Below, in pieces: positions 1-10,913 of a DNA stretch of 64,000 bases (position 1 is its first letter; each line of letters starts with the position of its first letter). Under the pieces are notes generated by a model, which worked only from the letters and a program-made list of their open reading frames with translations, did no database searches and had not been told where the DNA came from. Position numbers and translations under genes: made by a program. The stretch is from Oidiodendron maius Zn (Eukaryota > Ascomycota > Leotiomycetes > Myxotrichaceae). The stretch spans positions 4,836,001 through 4,900,000 of the forward strand of contig KN832870.1 of assembly GCA_000827325.1 (NCBI GenBank), written 5' to 3'.

Positions 1-1439
1 GTCAGTTACCACAGACACACCAGGATGTTATAAGGGTAACAAGAGCGCTTGGATTGCAATACATATGGATTGACTCTTTATGTATCGTTCAAGATGATAC
101 CCAGGACTGGATGCATGAGGCCGCAAGAATGGCATCAGTATACAGAGATGCATATATTGTTATTGGTGCATCGAATGCAAGCTCAGACTCTGAAGGATTT
201 CTGGGTAAAAGAGTAAGCAAGGTTGCCAATGTTGGTGACAAGTTACGAGTCTCATTATTGCCTCCCGAAGCCCAAAGATTAACCAAGATATCTGAACCAG
301 TTAAGTCGGAACCGCTTAGCTCCAGGGCATGGACTCTGCAAGAGAGGTACCTTCCTCGCAGGATGATCTCGTACGGCAAGGATAAAATATTTTGGGAGTG
401 TTCTGAAATGGCGGCATCAGAAGATGGGGATTGCATACCACGAGAAGGTGATCGCTTAGATCTTATAGCCAAAACAGCCGGAATCGAAATGTCCATATGT
501 AAGATTACAGGACGCTCTCCTGGAGAAATCACGGATACAAATTACTTTGATTGGTACGAGACAGTTAAAGCCTATACTAGGCGTGGTATCACCAAGCCAG
601 TTGATCGACTTCCTGCTCTAGCTGGTCTGGCCAAAGCACTTGCTGAGAGAACTGGCGACGAATACTTGGCTGGAATTTGGAAGAAGGGACTAATCGAGGG
701 TCTGCTTTGGTACGGAGAAGATCATCTTCTTCTTACACCGACCTACCGTGCACCTTCATGGTCATGGGCATCGGTGGACGGTTTTATCAACTTCACTCTT
801 TATAACTTCTATGGCAGGTGTCAATGGAAGTATATGATGGCGAACTTCGAGTTCACAGCAACTTGTATAGAGTCTGTTATTAAGCCCACGGGACAGGATC
901 AGTATGGCAGCATCAAGAGTGGATGGGTCCAATTAAAGGCACCATTATTTCCTATAACCTCTGTCAAAAGCTGGAACAAAGTTTCCTATCGCTCCCCAGG
1001 GATTATGATGGATCCTTTGAGATCGCCTGTATGTGACAAGATAATTGAGACTGAGATTCGGTACAATGGAAAAAGCGAAAAGTTGTGGCTAGATGGAGCC
1101 TTTGATGTAGAGGGCACTAAAACGAGAGAAGCGAGACTCTTCGTACTGCTTCTGGCGAGGTTGCCTGATCCAGAAAGCTCCAGTGGATATTACTTAGATA
1201 TTCGGTTTGGTCTTATCTTGGAAGCATTGGCCACGAACGATGAGTATAAGCGGGTTGGAATAATCGACGGTACTGTGAAAGTACGCAAGACAAGTATTGC
1301 TTCGAAGCTTTTAGGGAAGTTACACTTAGACCCCCATTTACATAAAGTAAAAGAGGTCGAGGGAGATGACGAGATACCAAACCTCTTGGGACCGGACCCC
1401 TATGAAGGGTTGGAGCAGAAGATAGTTAAAATAGTGTAG
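1..1439 (+). CDS. HET-domain protein, 5' end outside the window
   Basis: The frame is open from base 3, so the start and probably the first part of the HET domain lie before the window. The visible part begins inside the domain: a Q-Y-I-W-I-D-S-L-C-I block is followed by Q-D-D, D-W, E-A-A-R-M and V-Y-R-D-A, then G-F-L-G and, further on, S-R-A-W-T-L-Q-E-R. These are the standard HET (heterokaryon incompatibility) signatures. The remaining 300 residues contain the usual W-S-W-A-S-V motif and a divergent C-terminal half with no domain I recognise. HET proteins act in non-self recognition and cell death after hyphal fusion, but most family members are uncharacterised, so the role here is inferred from the domain alone. 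No frameshift or stop interrupts the visible reading frame, which ends in TAG. Confidence 0.85.
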   Translation, partial: QLPQTHQDVIRVTRALGLQYIWIDSLCIVQDDTQDWMHEAARMASVYRDAYIVIGASNASSDSEGFLGKRVSKVANVGDKLRVSLLPPEAQRLTKISEPVKSEPLSSRAWTLQERYLPRRMISYGKDKIFWECSEMAASEDGDCIPREGDRLDLIAKTAGIEMSICKITGRSPGEITDTNYFDWYETVKAYTRRGITKPVDRLPALAGLAKALAERTGDEYLAGIWKKGLIEGLLWYGEDHLLLTPTYRAPSWSWASVDGFINFTLYNFYGRCQWKYMMANFEFTATCIESVIKPTGQDQYGSIKSGWVQLKAPLFPITSVKSWNKVSYRSPGIMMDPLRSPVCDKIIETEIRYNGKSEKLWLDGAFDVEGTKTREARLFVLLLARLPDPESSSGYYLDIRFGLILEALATNDEYKRVGIIDGTVKVRKTSIASKLLGKLHLDPHLHKVKEVEGDDEIPNLLGPDPYEGLEQKIVKIV

Positions 1440-1529
1440 ATTGATCATAGAGATGCTTATATCCTAAGACTTTACAATCACTAGAGCTCCAGATTGAAAT
1501 GAGACCACTATTAGAGGCACAATATTGCT

Positions 1530-2746
1530 TTATAGCAGAGGCTCCAAAGCCTTCGCGGACTCTATAACGCTTTGCTTAAATGGAATCCACTTGAGACCAA
1601 TAGCAATCTCTGCCTTCTTACCAGAAGGTCTAGCAGATTCTGGAAGATAGTCCACGTCGACAACCTCACCAGTCTCTTTATCATATCCAACATAGCCCTC
1701 TCCAGGAGTACCAACTATAATCTTCTCGGCAAACTTGGTTCCTCTGTACTCGTAGCGCAGAATATCCGCAATTCCTTGTGGTGGTCCAAAGGACGAGGCA
1801 GCGATGTATCTCTCGCCATTGGCCACGTCAGGATGCTCATACACCCAAATATGCACTGTCGCAACGTCTCTGACATCAACGTAAGAGCCGCTACCAATCT
1901 TGAGAGGGATTCCAGACGCAGCTCCAGAGAGGATGTCATATATTGGTTTCAAAGTCTCGTTGAGGCCTGATCCAGAAGATGGGAGGTTGATTGGTGGCCC
2001 TATCACCACGCTTGGATTTACTGTCGAGACAGCAAATGGTGGCTAGAGGATGGTTAACATACCATGCGTATGCCTAGTTTTCAGTCCACTCGGCAATAAA
2101 AGGGGGCTTACATTGTGCTCATTCTTGAACTTCCACACAGCTCTATCAGCAGCAGTCTTGCTAGCTGCGTACAAAATTCCTGGAGCAGTCTTCCTGCCTT
2201 CAGCTTTGTCCTTGGTAGCAGTATCCAGTGCGACGGTTGCGAAGTCTTCCTCTGTGAAGACGTAACCTGGCGGTTTAGGGTAGTTTGTAACTGCAGCGAC
2301 GGAGGACGTTACAACTACGGACGTTAATTGAGGGCCGGCCTTGAGGGCAGACTCAAATATCGTCTCGGTGCCTCTAACAGCAGGAGTAATAAATGCATCA
2401 TATTCGTCTAAAAGAAAGCTTATTGGAGAGGCAGTGTGGAAGATTCCATGGACACCTATTTCTTATCAAAATGATACTCCCTATTATAATACATCTGACA
2501 CTACGCACCTTTGGCAGCTTCGTCAAAGGCTCCGCTGACAGTCATGTCTGCGACCTCAAAGATCTGGACTCGGTCTCTGTATGCGGCATATGGGCCATTT
2601 AAGAGAGGCTCAGAAGTTACACTGCGTCGAGTGGTGCCGCGAACGGAGTATCCTTTTGACAGGAGAAATTGTCCAAGAACGCTGGCAATATAGCCATTAA
2701 TTCCCGTGATCAGGACCGTCTTCCCATTGCTTGGTGGGATAGCCAT
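1530..2746 (-). CDS. NAD(P)-dependent extended-SDR reductase (aldehyde/ketone reductase type)
   Basis: Three exons on the minus strand: 2746..2509, 2455..2112 and 2042..1530, joined in frame to give 364 residues. Exon 1 carries the Rossmann dinucleotide motif T-G-I-N-G-Y-I-A near the start (after M-A-I-P-P). Exon 2 carries F-H-T-A-S-P and the catalytic Y-A-A-S-K, where Tyr and Lys sit in the usual YxxxK spacing. Exon 3 has N-P-S-V-V-I-G-P-P, typical of the cinnamoyl-CoA reductase / GRE2 / dihydroflavonol reductase branch. These enzymes reduce small carbonyl compounds with NAD(P)H in the cytosol; the substrate cannot be read from sequence. Donors are GTGCGT and GTAAGC, acceptors TAG and TAG. 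It is transcribed away from the AP-2 sigma gene, with about 570 bases between the two start codons. Confidence 0.85.
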
Positions 2747-3317
2747 GTTGAAAATATCAATGGGTTCCTGTCACGGTATAAAGAGAAGTAGAAAGAGTGC
2801 GGGGTAGAATGGAAGCCGAAGGGAACTTTCCAACTAGGCGTTTAAAGAGCGAGGCAGGAGGTGTGGAATAGTGGTGTGAAAAGAGATACAGTCTACTATA
2901 TACACATAACATATATATATGTGTGTACACTCGGATGGCGTAAGTACGCATTGCTGAATAACAACGCATTTATAAGCTGGACGCAAAGTTTCGCTTCCGC
3001 ATCTGTCGTATTGCCGCGGTTGTGAATGTCGAGATTTGCCTCTTGTGAGCTAGAAATAGATTACTAATCATGGGCCCCATCGCGATACGTGGGTTAGCAT
3101 GGCATCGGCCAAAGAGAAGTAAGTAGGTAGTAATGTCGTTGTTACTAATCCGCTTGTTCGATGCAATACTGGAGCAGCACAAAGTCCAGATCGGCATTAG
3201 ATGCCCCTGTATTCTCGGCTAACTCGGCGACTAGATTGTCCCATCCGACCTCACCAAATGTCCACGACTTTCATCCCAAGCATCTAAAGCCAGCGCTCAT
3301 GGGCGCGCAGTGTCAAT
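2747..3317. promoter_or_regulatory. Divergent intergenic region (reductase / AP-2 sigma)
   Basis: The 571 bases between two outward-facing start codons must hold both promoters. A TA/TG-rich run lies near 2898-2925. I see no other gene here; the short open frames have no recognisable content. Confidence 0.4.
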
Positions 3318-3944
3318 ATGGTGCTCTCCTTCATCTTAATCCAGAACCGGCAGTACGCTCTCCCCATCCCAATCATAGCAGCGCCCAGACTAAAGAGTGC
3401 GCAGAGGTAAAACCCGGCTTGCGAAATGGTATGCGCCGTACAACGACGAGGAAAAGATAAAACTCAAGGGCGAAGTGCGCTGCTCCCTGTATGATGCTCG
3501 CAGCTGTGCAACTGCTGACTGATGCCTGCATATACAGGTCCACAGATTGGTGGCGCCGCGAGACCAGAAATACCAATCCAACTTTGTTGAATTCCGGAAC
3601 AACAAGATCGTCTATCGGCGTTATGCAGGACTCTTTTTCTGTGCATGCGTCGATGCGAACGACAATGAGCTGGCATATCTAGAAGCTATCCACTTCTTTG
3701 TCGAGGTGCTGGACAGTTTCTTTGGAAACGTGTGTGAGTTGGATCTGGTCTTCAATTTCTACAAGGTTGGTAATGTTCTACTTTTCTTGAAGAGGAGATT
3801 GAGCGAGCGCTGGAGAGTAGTACAGATGCTTATTATTAAAAGGTCTATGCAATCCTCGACGAGGTCTTCCTAGCTGGCGAGATCGAGGAGACAAGCAAAC
3901 AGGTGGTCCTTACTCGGCTAGAGCATCTGGACAAGCTGGAGTAG
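3318..3944 (+). CDS. APS2: AP-2 complex sigma subunit (clathrin adaptor small chain)
   Basis: Four exons, 3318..3352, 3405..3474, 3538..3765 and 3843..3944, give a 144-residue protein, the normal length for this subunit (about 142). The start [11 protein letters not shown] is followed across intron 1 by [10 protein letters not shown], then by K-G-E-V-H-R-L-V and [14 protein letters not shown], all hallmarks of sigma adaptins. The end [13 protein letters not shown] is also typical. It is the small core subunit of the AP-2 complex, which with clathrin forms endocytic vesicles at the plasma membrane and binds dileucine cargo signals. Introns are 52, 63 and 77 nt with donors GTACGC, GTGCGC and GTTGGT. 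Phases match at every junction, so the model is firm although no single open frame covers it. Confidence 0.95.
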
Positions 3945-4431
3945 AGTTGTGATAGCATCAGGGAAAAGGAGATCATCTGCATTGGGGTGGCGAATGGGCG
4001 TTAATAATCGAGGAATATGCAGCACGTAGGTTTAAGCGGCTCTTGCGACAGGAGGATAAATGCAAGTGATCATATTCTTGGGGCAAGCCGTGATACAAAG
4101 GCAGCTACCTACAGGCTAGCTACAGGCCATAATGCCCGTTCTTTCGTTTGCTCCCAAGTCTTCCATAATTGTGCCAATTTGCTCGTGCTATTCCCGTTCC
4201 ATGTCTATGTTATGAGAGTAATGGGCAGTAGTAAACTTGCCTGGCTGTCTGGCCGCCTCTCTAGCTCACAGACCTATGATATCCTTCAGACTTCCATGAA
4301 ATTCTCCACAATGTTCACAAATCCTGGTTGGGTGAGATGTCCAACACGCACGGTCAGAAATATTCTCTTCCATTCAAAGCTGACTGGATAGGTAATTTTG
4401 TACTCGCTCGCTGACTGAATAAGTATAACAG
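3945..4431. other. Intergenic region, no gene seen
   Basis: This lies between the convergent ends of the AP-2 sigma gene (plus) and the zinc-knuckle gene (minus). Only short frames without family motifs are present. It probably holds the two 3' untranslated regions. Confidence 0.4.
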
Positions 4432-6252
4432 TCAAAAGCCGCAAGGGATGGCGGTCATTCGAGCACCGCATTCGCCGATGAATATATCGTCAGCCTTCTT
4501 CGGGACAAGTTTCTTGGGTATATTAGTAATGTCTGTCGGAACACGCTTTGGTGGAGCGATGACTTTGTCAAAATGCTTTGGTGGAGCAATGACTTTATCA
4601 AAGATCTTCGATGGAGCATCCGGAATAGAACCATCTAGCAAGCTGCTCCCGTCGGTCTTGGTAGCGGCAAGATGAGTCTCATAGTATGGCAGTTTCTCGG
4701 TCGATGCAGCTCCTGGAGCCTTGAATGCAGCTTTATCACCCGTGTGGTTAACTGGGTTATATGAATATGCGGCAGCCGACAAGGTTCGAGAGACGCTGTT
4801 GTCATCCAAGAATGGGTCAGACGAGATGTCCACACCCCTAAGAAATCGTTAGACATGAAGTTAAGAAGATTAAATCTACGCACCTTGCAGCCAAGTGCTG
4901 CAGTTCCTGCTTGTAGGCCTCCAGGAATTCCCACTTGTCGAGAGCAGTGGCTCGGGGCTTCGGGATATTGACGACAGCAATCATCTCTTCACGGTGACAC
5001 TCCATCAACTTTTGGGCGAACTCGTTGTAAGTTGGGACTCGCGGGACTCCAGAGGACGTGGTTGGCTGACCGATACTAGCATTGTTGAACGAGCCTCGGC
5101 TGCCACTACTGGAGAATGATGGGCAATAAAGGCCATCATTCAAGTGATGCTCACCACCGTACTCCTTATCCATAATTCCGTTGTCCTTCTCATCCAAGTT
5201 CTTGAGCTCGTTGCGAATGTTCTCCTTCTTCTGAATCATTTCAATCTGGGTTGAGCCCAAGGCCTTTCCTTTCGCGAGCTTATCCTCATAGACCGCAATG
5301 CGGCGCATTCTCTTTCTGAGTGATTGCTTCTTATCGGGAGTAGGACTGCCTTCATTGGGCGATCTGCTCGGGGTGGAGGACATCTGTCGGCCGCGCTTTC
5401 CATTCTGGAAAGTGCGGTTATCGGCATTAGGTGCCTTATCAAACCAGAGTGCTTGTTGCATCTTCTTGTGCTCATTCTCCGCTGAAGGCTTAGCGACGGG
5501 TAAGGGACAAGCCAAATATGCCTGGCCGGCTCCAATGAGCCACATTCGTCGTAGCTGAGTGAGCGACATTGGGTCTGTATTGTGCGGGCAGAGAGATCGA
5601 TAGTGGTCACCGGATACGTGACAGACGGTGCAGATATAAGTGTCGCCAGGGGCCTTATCGTAGGTGGGATCCAAGTTGGTGGGACAGAACGGCAAATAAT
5701 GGCCTGTTCTGATATTAGCCCAAGTTCGCGTCTGGGAAGAGATACAAGAATACACATACCTGATACACCACAGCGAGTGCAAGCATATCCTGCTGGTGAT
5801 GGTTCAAATAAACATTCATAAGCCTTGCAATATCCAAGGTGATCGCTATTCCCGGCCAGAGGATAGCTTTCAATGGCGTGGTTGCCATACCACATGATGA
5901 TCTCGTACGAGGAGGGTAGAGAGCGAGAACCAGAACCTGGGAGAGGAAAGTTTCCAGTTACCATCTTCCACTCATCCAGTCCAAGAATAATTTCAGTAGG
6001 GCTGAATCCGAGGGAGCGAAGGGCATGAACCCACTGCTGGGAGATGCTGACCCAGTCTTGAGTGAGAGTAGATGGTGACTGACGATGAACATCTAGCCAC
6101 TGGGCATAGATGAAGATGGCGCAGCCTTCAGGGAGGGTTGGAGCGATGTTCTTAGTGAGAACAGTAAGGGTGATTTGGACAAGTTCGTCCTCGACCATGT
6201 TGTCTGGGCGCAAGGAGAGCTTCTCTATCTCAGAGTTGTTAGAGGAAGACAT
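4432..6252 (-). CDS. Uncharacterised protein with two CCHC zinc knuckles
   Basis: Exons 6252..5760, 5703..4884 and 4837..4432 give 572 residues. The start is M-S-S-S-N-N-S; an upstream ATG at 6450 is in frame, but the extension looks like leader. Intron 1 interrupts the first knuckle: joining at the GTATGT donor and the AACAG acceptor yields C-T-R-C-G-V-S-G-H-Y-L-P-F-C, an exact CX2CX3GHX4C. The second knuckle, C-T-V-C-H-V-S-G-D-H-Y-R-S-L-C, carries one extra residue before His. An S/P-rich basic stretch and a charged helix (R-K-R-M-R-R ... K-K-E-N-I-R-N-E-L) follow. The C-terminus has a direct repeat, F-D-K-V-I-A-P-P-K twice in tandem. CCHC knuckles usually bind RNA or single-stranded DNA, so an RNA-related nuclear role is possible, but I do not recognise the family. 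Confidence 0.75.
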
Positions 6253-6755
6253 GTTTTCTACTGTTCGTCCGAAGAATTCTGAATATGATAATGTTGCTCT
6301 CAAGGAGAGATAAGGGTGAAGATGTTGAGTGATGTCTTGAGTTCTCGAGAAGGGCGAAGAGAAGAGCTGGAAAGTGAAGTGAAGCGAGAACGTTGGTACT
6401 CGACCTCGGCCACTTCTGTCAAGTTGTTTGCTTCCAGCCGCTTCCTCCACTGCTAAATGCAGTGAAGGATTTCTTGTTTAGTATGAAAGATTTGGAGAGT
6501 ATGGAGATGAAGTCACGAGTGATGTTAGTTTTTGATATGAGGTGTTGTTGGTGTTGTTGGGGAGCAATATGACGGTAATCATTCAAGAGAGATTCTGTGT
6601 GTAATGAAGTAATTTGAAGGGTAGAAGGTAATCTGGAGTTGAAGATTAAATAATGCAAAGACGCTAGTGGGTTATCATGTTGTCTTGGCTGTTAATGGAG
6701 CCGTGTCATTGGCTTTTATCTTCTCAATAGGATGCTCTACAACTTTATTCACTAT

Positions 6756-8038
6756 CTAAATTTTCCACACTTCACTGATAACAGCCTCGATCTCCGTCAA
6801 GAATCTGGTAACTTCAGCCTCCGTTCCAACAGTAATTCTTAAGCAGCCCAAGCATCCATGCTCTTTTCCTCGAAATCTGACCACAACGCCCCTATTCTGG
6901 GCCAGACTCTGATACACCTTCAAGGCTGTTGTATTGTCAGGGCTCCCTGCACCATTTAAAACTTCTACTAGTAGAAAGTTGCTCGAAGTTCCACCTCTAA
7001 GCCTTCCTATCCCCTTGATCTTCTGTAGCTCTGTCAACAGACGATCTCGTTGCCCAACAATATTTGCCCGGTGATCTCGCATAACATTCAACCCAGCAGT
7101 CTGAAGTGCCTGGCAAGCAATGGCACTCGTGGGACTCGGGATATTATATGGCGCTTTCAAGTTATTGAGTAGAGAGGCAATGTCAGGAGATGTAAAGGCT
7201 GCTCCAAGTCTGATCCCAGCGAGCCCGAAGGCTTTGGAGAGCGTCTGCATTACGACCAAGTTCGGCCACTCCGCAACCCATTCTGCTAGTGAAGAACCTT
7301 CTTGGGCAAAGTCGATATAAGCTTCATCTACTATTATAACTCCATTCCATGTTGGGTGTTCTAGTATCTTCTGCAGATCCGCCTTCTTGATTAAAGAGCC
7401 CGTGGGATTTCCCGGCGAGCAGACGTATATTAACTTGATGTTAGAAGACTCTGGACCAGAGAGCGTGGAGATAATTGTTGATACATCTAAGGCAAATTCT
7501 GGAGCCGGAAGTAATGGAACTTTCACCAATCCCACATCGTTTACTTGGGCAGACACTGCATACATGCCATAGGTAGGCGGGCAAACCAAGATTTTATCAC
7601 GTCCTGGAATACAGAAACATCGCAGCAGAGCATCTATTGCTTCATCACTGCCCACTCCTACAAATAAATTCGCAGGAGTAATGTTCTTCTGCGTGTGAAC
7701 GTGAGTATTCCGGAGATTGCAGAGGAGTTGCTTCAGTTCGTGCTGGTGGGGGTCAGGATATCGATTCAGACCCAAGAAATCAACTGACGGATCATTCGGG
7801 TCTGGAGACGCTGCTAAAGAGCCGTTGATAGATAAGGCTGGCCCGTAGGCATTTTCATTGGCATCGAGAAGGATATTTGTCCCGTCGTCTTTGTAGTCGC
7901 TAAGAGAGGGCATGAGTCAATGCTCTTTTGAGATGGATTTTGTGATGCTTACTCTCGTGCACATCTGTATGGCTCTAAAACCAAGATATTGGGCCGAGCA
8001 CACGTCTGTAGATTGAAAGGAACTTTCTTTGTGGCCAT
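6756..8038 (-). CDS. HIS5: Histidinol-phosphate aminotransferase
   Basis: Two exons, 8038..7953 and 7899..6756, give 409 residues. Exon 1 supplies M-A-T-K-K-V-P-F-N-L-Q and N-I-L-V-L-E-P-Y-R-C-A-R. After a 53-nt intron (GTAAGC..TTAG) comes D-D-Y-K-D-D-G, then L-L-D-A-N-E-N-A-Y-G-P, the substrate-binding N-terminal block of HisC enzymes. The PLP-binding lysine is in T-L-S-K-A-F-G-L-A-G-I-R-L-G, and V-V-D-E-A-Y-I-D-F supplies the cofactor aspartate region. The enzyme transfers an amino group from glutamate to imidazole-acetol phosphate in histidine synthesis, in the cytosol. The ATG at 7913 lies inside the intron and would drop the conserved N-terminus, so 8038 is the better start. The gene looks intact. 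Confidence 0.95.
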
Positions 8039-8835
8039 ATTTGTTGGCTGCACTGTTCAATGCTTGCGGATGGAAGTTGACAATTTTTTGGAGCAAGGAG
8101 TCGAAATCGGAGCCTCGTTGGAGGGGCTCTGAGTCAGCAGATTTCCGCCACTTCAGCCTTGGTGCAAGGCGGAGAACTGCTCATCCAATCTCCGCCTCGT
8201 GATTAGCTCGTCCACAAGGCATGGGGAATCCATTACGCTTTCGGATGCCTAGGTGTTAGTGTATATCTATTTGAAATGGAATGACTCTGTTTACTCACTC
8301 AATGGTGCTTAATTTGGCAACCTTATTTCACAGGAGCCAAACAATCCATCGTATTTTGCCAGTTTACAAGACCTTTTCTTCATCAGTCTTGAATTAGTTC
8401 TCTGAAAGTTTTTGGGCTACTTTTAATGTGGGAAGATATTTGGTCGGATATTGCTCTAACTAGTGTCACTGACATCCCGATCCTCAAAATGAATAAATGC
8501 AGAGCGGTCTCATGCACTTCATTATAGCTACTAATACGACATCTGAATTATCACTTTCTTGCAAATACTGAGACAATCTAATACAAGGATTCTATTGTGC
8601 ACAGCTAGATAATTCAAGGCAGGCCATTCGCCGGCCACAGCCACCAAGTGCGCCACATTTATGATATGAGAGGCTCGTAGCCGCTAGAAAAATAAAATAC
8701 TCAAGTAAACCCAAAGGCGACTATTTGAAATAATCAGGCGCCTAAATTCTGCAATGAGTGGGCCCTAGATATATCCCAGTGTATGCTCACAGATGCACCA
8801 AACGCCATCGCTAATACATATGAGGACTTCCAAGA
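8039..8835. other. Intergenic region, promoter side of HIS5
   Basis: These 797 bases lie upstream of HIS5 and downstream of SNU23, both on the minus strand. Base composition becomes AT-rich from about 8270. A TGACTCT near 8281 resembles a Gcn4/CpcA (general amino-acid control) half-site, but this is a short match and unproven. No coding content was found. Confidence 0.35.
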
Positions 8836-9543
8836 TCACTTTTTCGAAGACCCGAACCCAGTAATGCCCATACTAGCCATCATATCGTCTTCATCATGCT
8901 CGCCCTCAATCCTCACATCCTCCCCATACTCCGTCTTGATCTTGATCTCCTGCTCCTTCTCCATCCTCCTCTTCTCCATCTGCTCCCTCCTCTTCTGTCT
9001 CCTCTCCTCCCTCTCTTTCTCTTCCTCCTCCCTCCTCACCTCCAACCTTTCCCCAAGAGTTTTGACATCCCCCTTCTTCTCCTCTTGTAGCCGTTCCCAA
9101 ACCCTGTCGATCCGCGCCCGCACCTCCTCCGCCGTGGCGCGCTTTACTTCTCCTGTCTGCCCGATCGCCCGCAGATGCTGCATGCTATTCTCGTGCTCTA
9201 CCCACTGCAAGTTGTCTTTGAAGGTGAGGTCGCAGTGCGCGCAGTAGAATCCCGCTCCACGCCCCCGCTTGCCCGTCGCAGCACCTGCCGGCATCAGCAT
9301 CACCTTGCCAATGTTGCTCGAGACGTCGAGCCGCGAGGCCCGCGCCTGCGTGAGCGTCTCTTCGCCCGTGAGCGGAGCATAGTATTTCTTCCCGGCGAGT
9401 TTGGCCTCGTAGCGGAGCCGCCCTTCTTCTTTCTCTTTGGCTTCCCGCTCTTTGGCCTGTTTGGCATACTCATCGCGGTCATATTTCCTGCGGAAATCGG
9501 TGTCAGAGGCAGTAGTTTCGTAGGCGCCTTTTTTGGTCGCCAT
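8836..9543 (-). CDS. SNU23: U4/U6.U5 tri-snRNP zinc-finger protein, SNU23/ZMAT2 type
   Basis: A single exon of 235 residues starting M-A-T-K-K-G-A-Y-E-T-T. A charged N-terminus with D-F-R-R-K-Y-D-R-D-E-Y leads to the conserved Y-A-P-L-T-G and to a U1-type C2H2 zinc finger, Y-C-A-H-C-D-L-T-F-K-D-N-L-Q-W-V-E-H then H-L-R (roughly residues 100-125). The second half is a long E/R/K-rich helix and ends with G-I-T-G-F-G-S-S-K-K, as in ZMAT2/Snu23 orthologues. The family member is a component of the spliceosomal tri-snRNP needed for activation of splicing in the nucleus. The start at 9543 was preferred to the in-frame 9627 because the family begins at that methionine. It shares a 215-base promoter region with DPH5. 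Confidence 0.9.
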   Translation of the reverse strand: MATKKGAYETTASDTDFRRKYDRDEYAKQAKEREAKEKEEGRLRYEAKLAGKKYYAPLTGEETLTQARASRLDVSSNIGKVMLMPAGAATGKRGRGAGFYCAHCDLTFKDNLQWVEHENSMQHLRAIGQTGEVKRATAEEVRARIDRVWERLQEEKKGDVKTLGERLEVRREEEEKEREERRQKRREQMEKRRMEKEQEIKIKTEYGEDVRIEGEHDEDDMMASMGITGFGSSKK

Positions 9544-9758
9544 GATTGCGATTTGGAAAAGGAGGGATTTGTGTACGAGGTAGAGGAGTGATTCTTTTCG
9601 TTGTGGTGGGATGGGTGTGGGTGGCAAGTTATAAGCTTGAGGAGCTCAGGAAATTTGGCGTGATGTTTGCTCTGTTTGCACGCGGGGCAGGATTTACTGC
9701 CCACCACCTCGAATTTATTCCTCTTCAAGATGTAGCCAGTGTCCTTCCACAACACAAA
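9544..9758. promoter_or_regulatory. Bidirectional promoter region, SNU23 / DPH5
   Basis: Only 215 bases separate the start codons of two divergent housekeeping genes, so both promoters must lie here or overlap the coding ends. I see no clear TATA box. Confidence 0.5.
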
Positions 9759-10741
9759 ATGCTGTATTTAGTAGGGCTAGGTCTCTCCGATGAAACTGAT
9801 ATTACTGTCAAAGGACTAGAGATTGTGCGCAAAGCGTCTCGTGTTTACCTCGAAGCCTACACCAGTATACTTCTGGTTGATAAAGTCGTCCTCGTATGTC
9901 CCGGCGCGCCAAGTCCCATAACTCGAGCTGACGCTGATGCATAGTAGGAGAAGTACTATGGCCGAGAAGTTATTATTGCAGACCGTGAGCTGGTCGAGTC
10001 TGGCAGCGACGAGATCTTGAATAATGCGCAGAATGTGGACGTAGCATTCCTAGTTGTGGGCGATCCATTCGGGTACGTGACATCAAACTAGACAAGAATA
10101 TGATGCTAATTACTTTCAGAGCTACTACACACACAGACCTCGTGCTAAGAGCACGAGATCTTCAGATTCCCATCTCCACAGTCCCCAATGCCTCGATCAT
10201 GTCCGCCATCGGCGCGACAGGACTCCAGTTATATAATTTTGGACAGACGGTATCAATGGTATTCTTCACCGACACATGGAAGCCGGCTTCCTTCTATGAC
10301 AGGATTCGTGAGAATCGAGATATTGGATTACATACACTGGTGTTGCTGGACATCAAGGTAAAAGAGCAGAGTTTGGAGAACATGGCGCGAGGGAGGAAAA
10401 TATATGAGCCTCCGCGGTATATGACGGTAGGCCAGTGCGCAAGCCAGATGCTGGAGATTGAACAGATTAAGAAAGAAGAAGGGGAGGGGAAGGATGGAGT
10501 ATATAGCGAAGAGAGTCTTGCGGTTGGGTGCGCTAGAGTAGGTGGAAAGACAGAGAAGTTCATCAGTGGCACATTAAAACAATTGTGCAAGATGGATGAA
10601 GAGCTGGGTGGACCATTGCATAGCCTGGTGTTAATGGGTCGGAGAACTCACGAGTTGGAGAGTGACTATGTACGGGAATTTGCTGTTGACAAGCAAGTCT
10701 GGGACACTATCTGGAAGAGAGATTATGAAGGGAAACAATAG
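9759..10741 (+). CDS. DPH5: Diphthine (methyl ester) synthase
   Basis: Exons 9759..9893, 9948..10072 and 10120..10741 give 293 residues, close to the usual 285. The protein begins M-L-Y-L-V-G-L-G-L and continues E-A-Y-T-S-I-L. Across intron 1 (GTATGT..GTAG) it reads [16 protein letters not shown], then [12 protein letters not shown], and across intron 2 [11 protein letters not shown]. These are SAM-binding motifs of the tetrapyrrole-methylase fold. Dph5 methylates the modified histidine of elongation factor 2 during diphthamide synthesis in the cytosol. The intron 1 acceptor needs the second of two adjacent AG sites (ending at 9947); the first would place a TAG codon in frame. Confidence 0.95.
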
Positions 10742-10913
10742 ACTAATATAAGAATTACGAATGAAGTTGCACTATTGCTATTCATATACCAATCAGACCA
10801 TCGACTCCTCCCGTCGACTTTTGATGCGCCAGTCACTCATATACAGGTATATCCTCCAACGCCACGCTAAATCGCAAGGGCCTAAGTATTAAAACAGTTA
10901 CAAGACATTTTAC

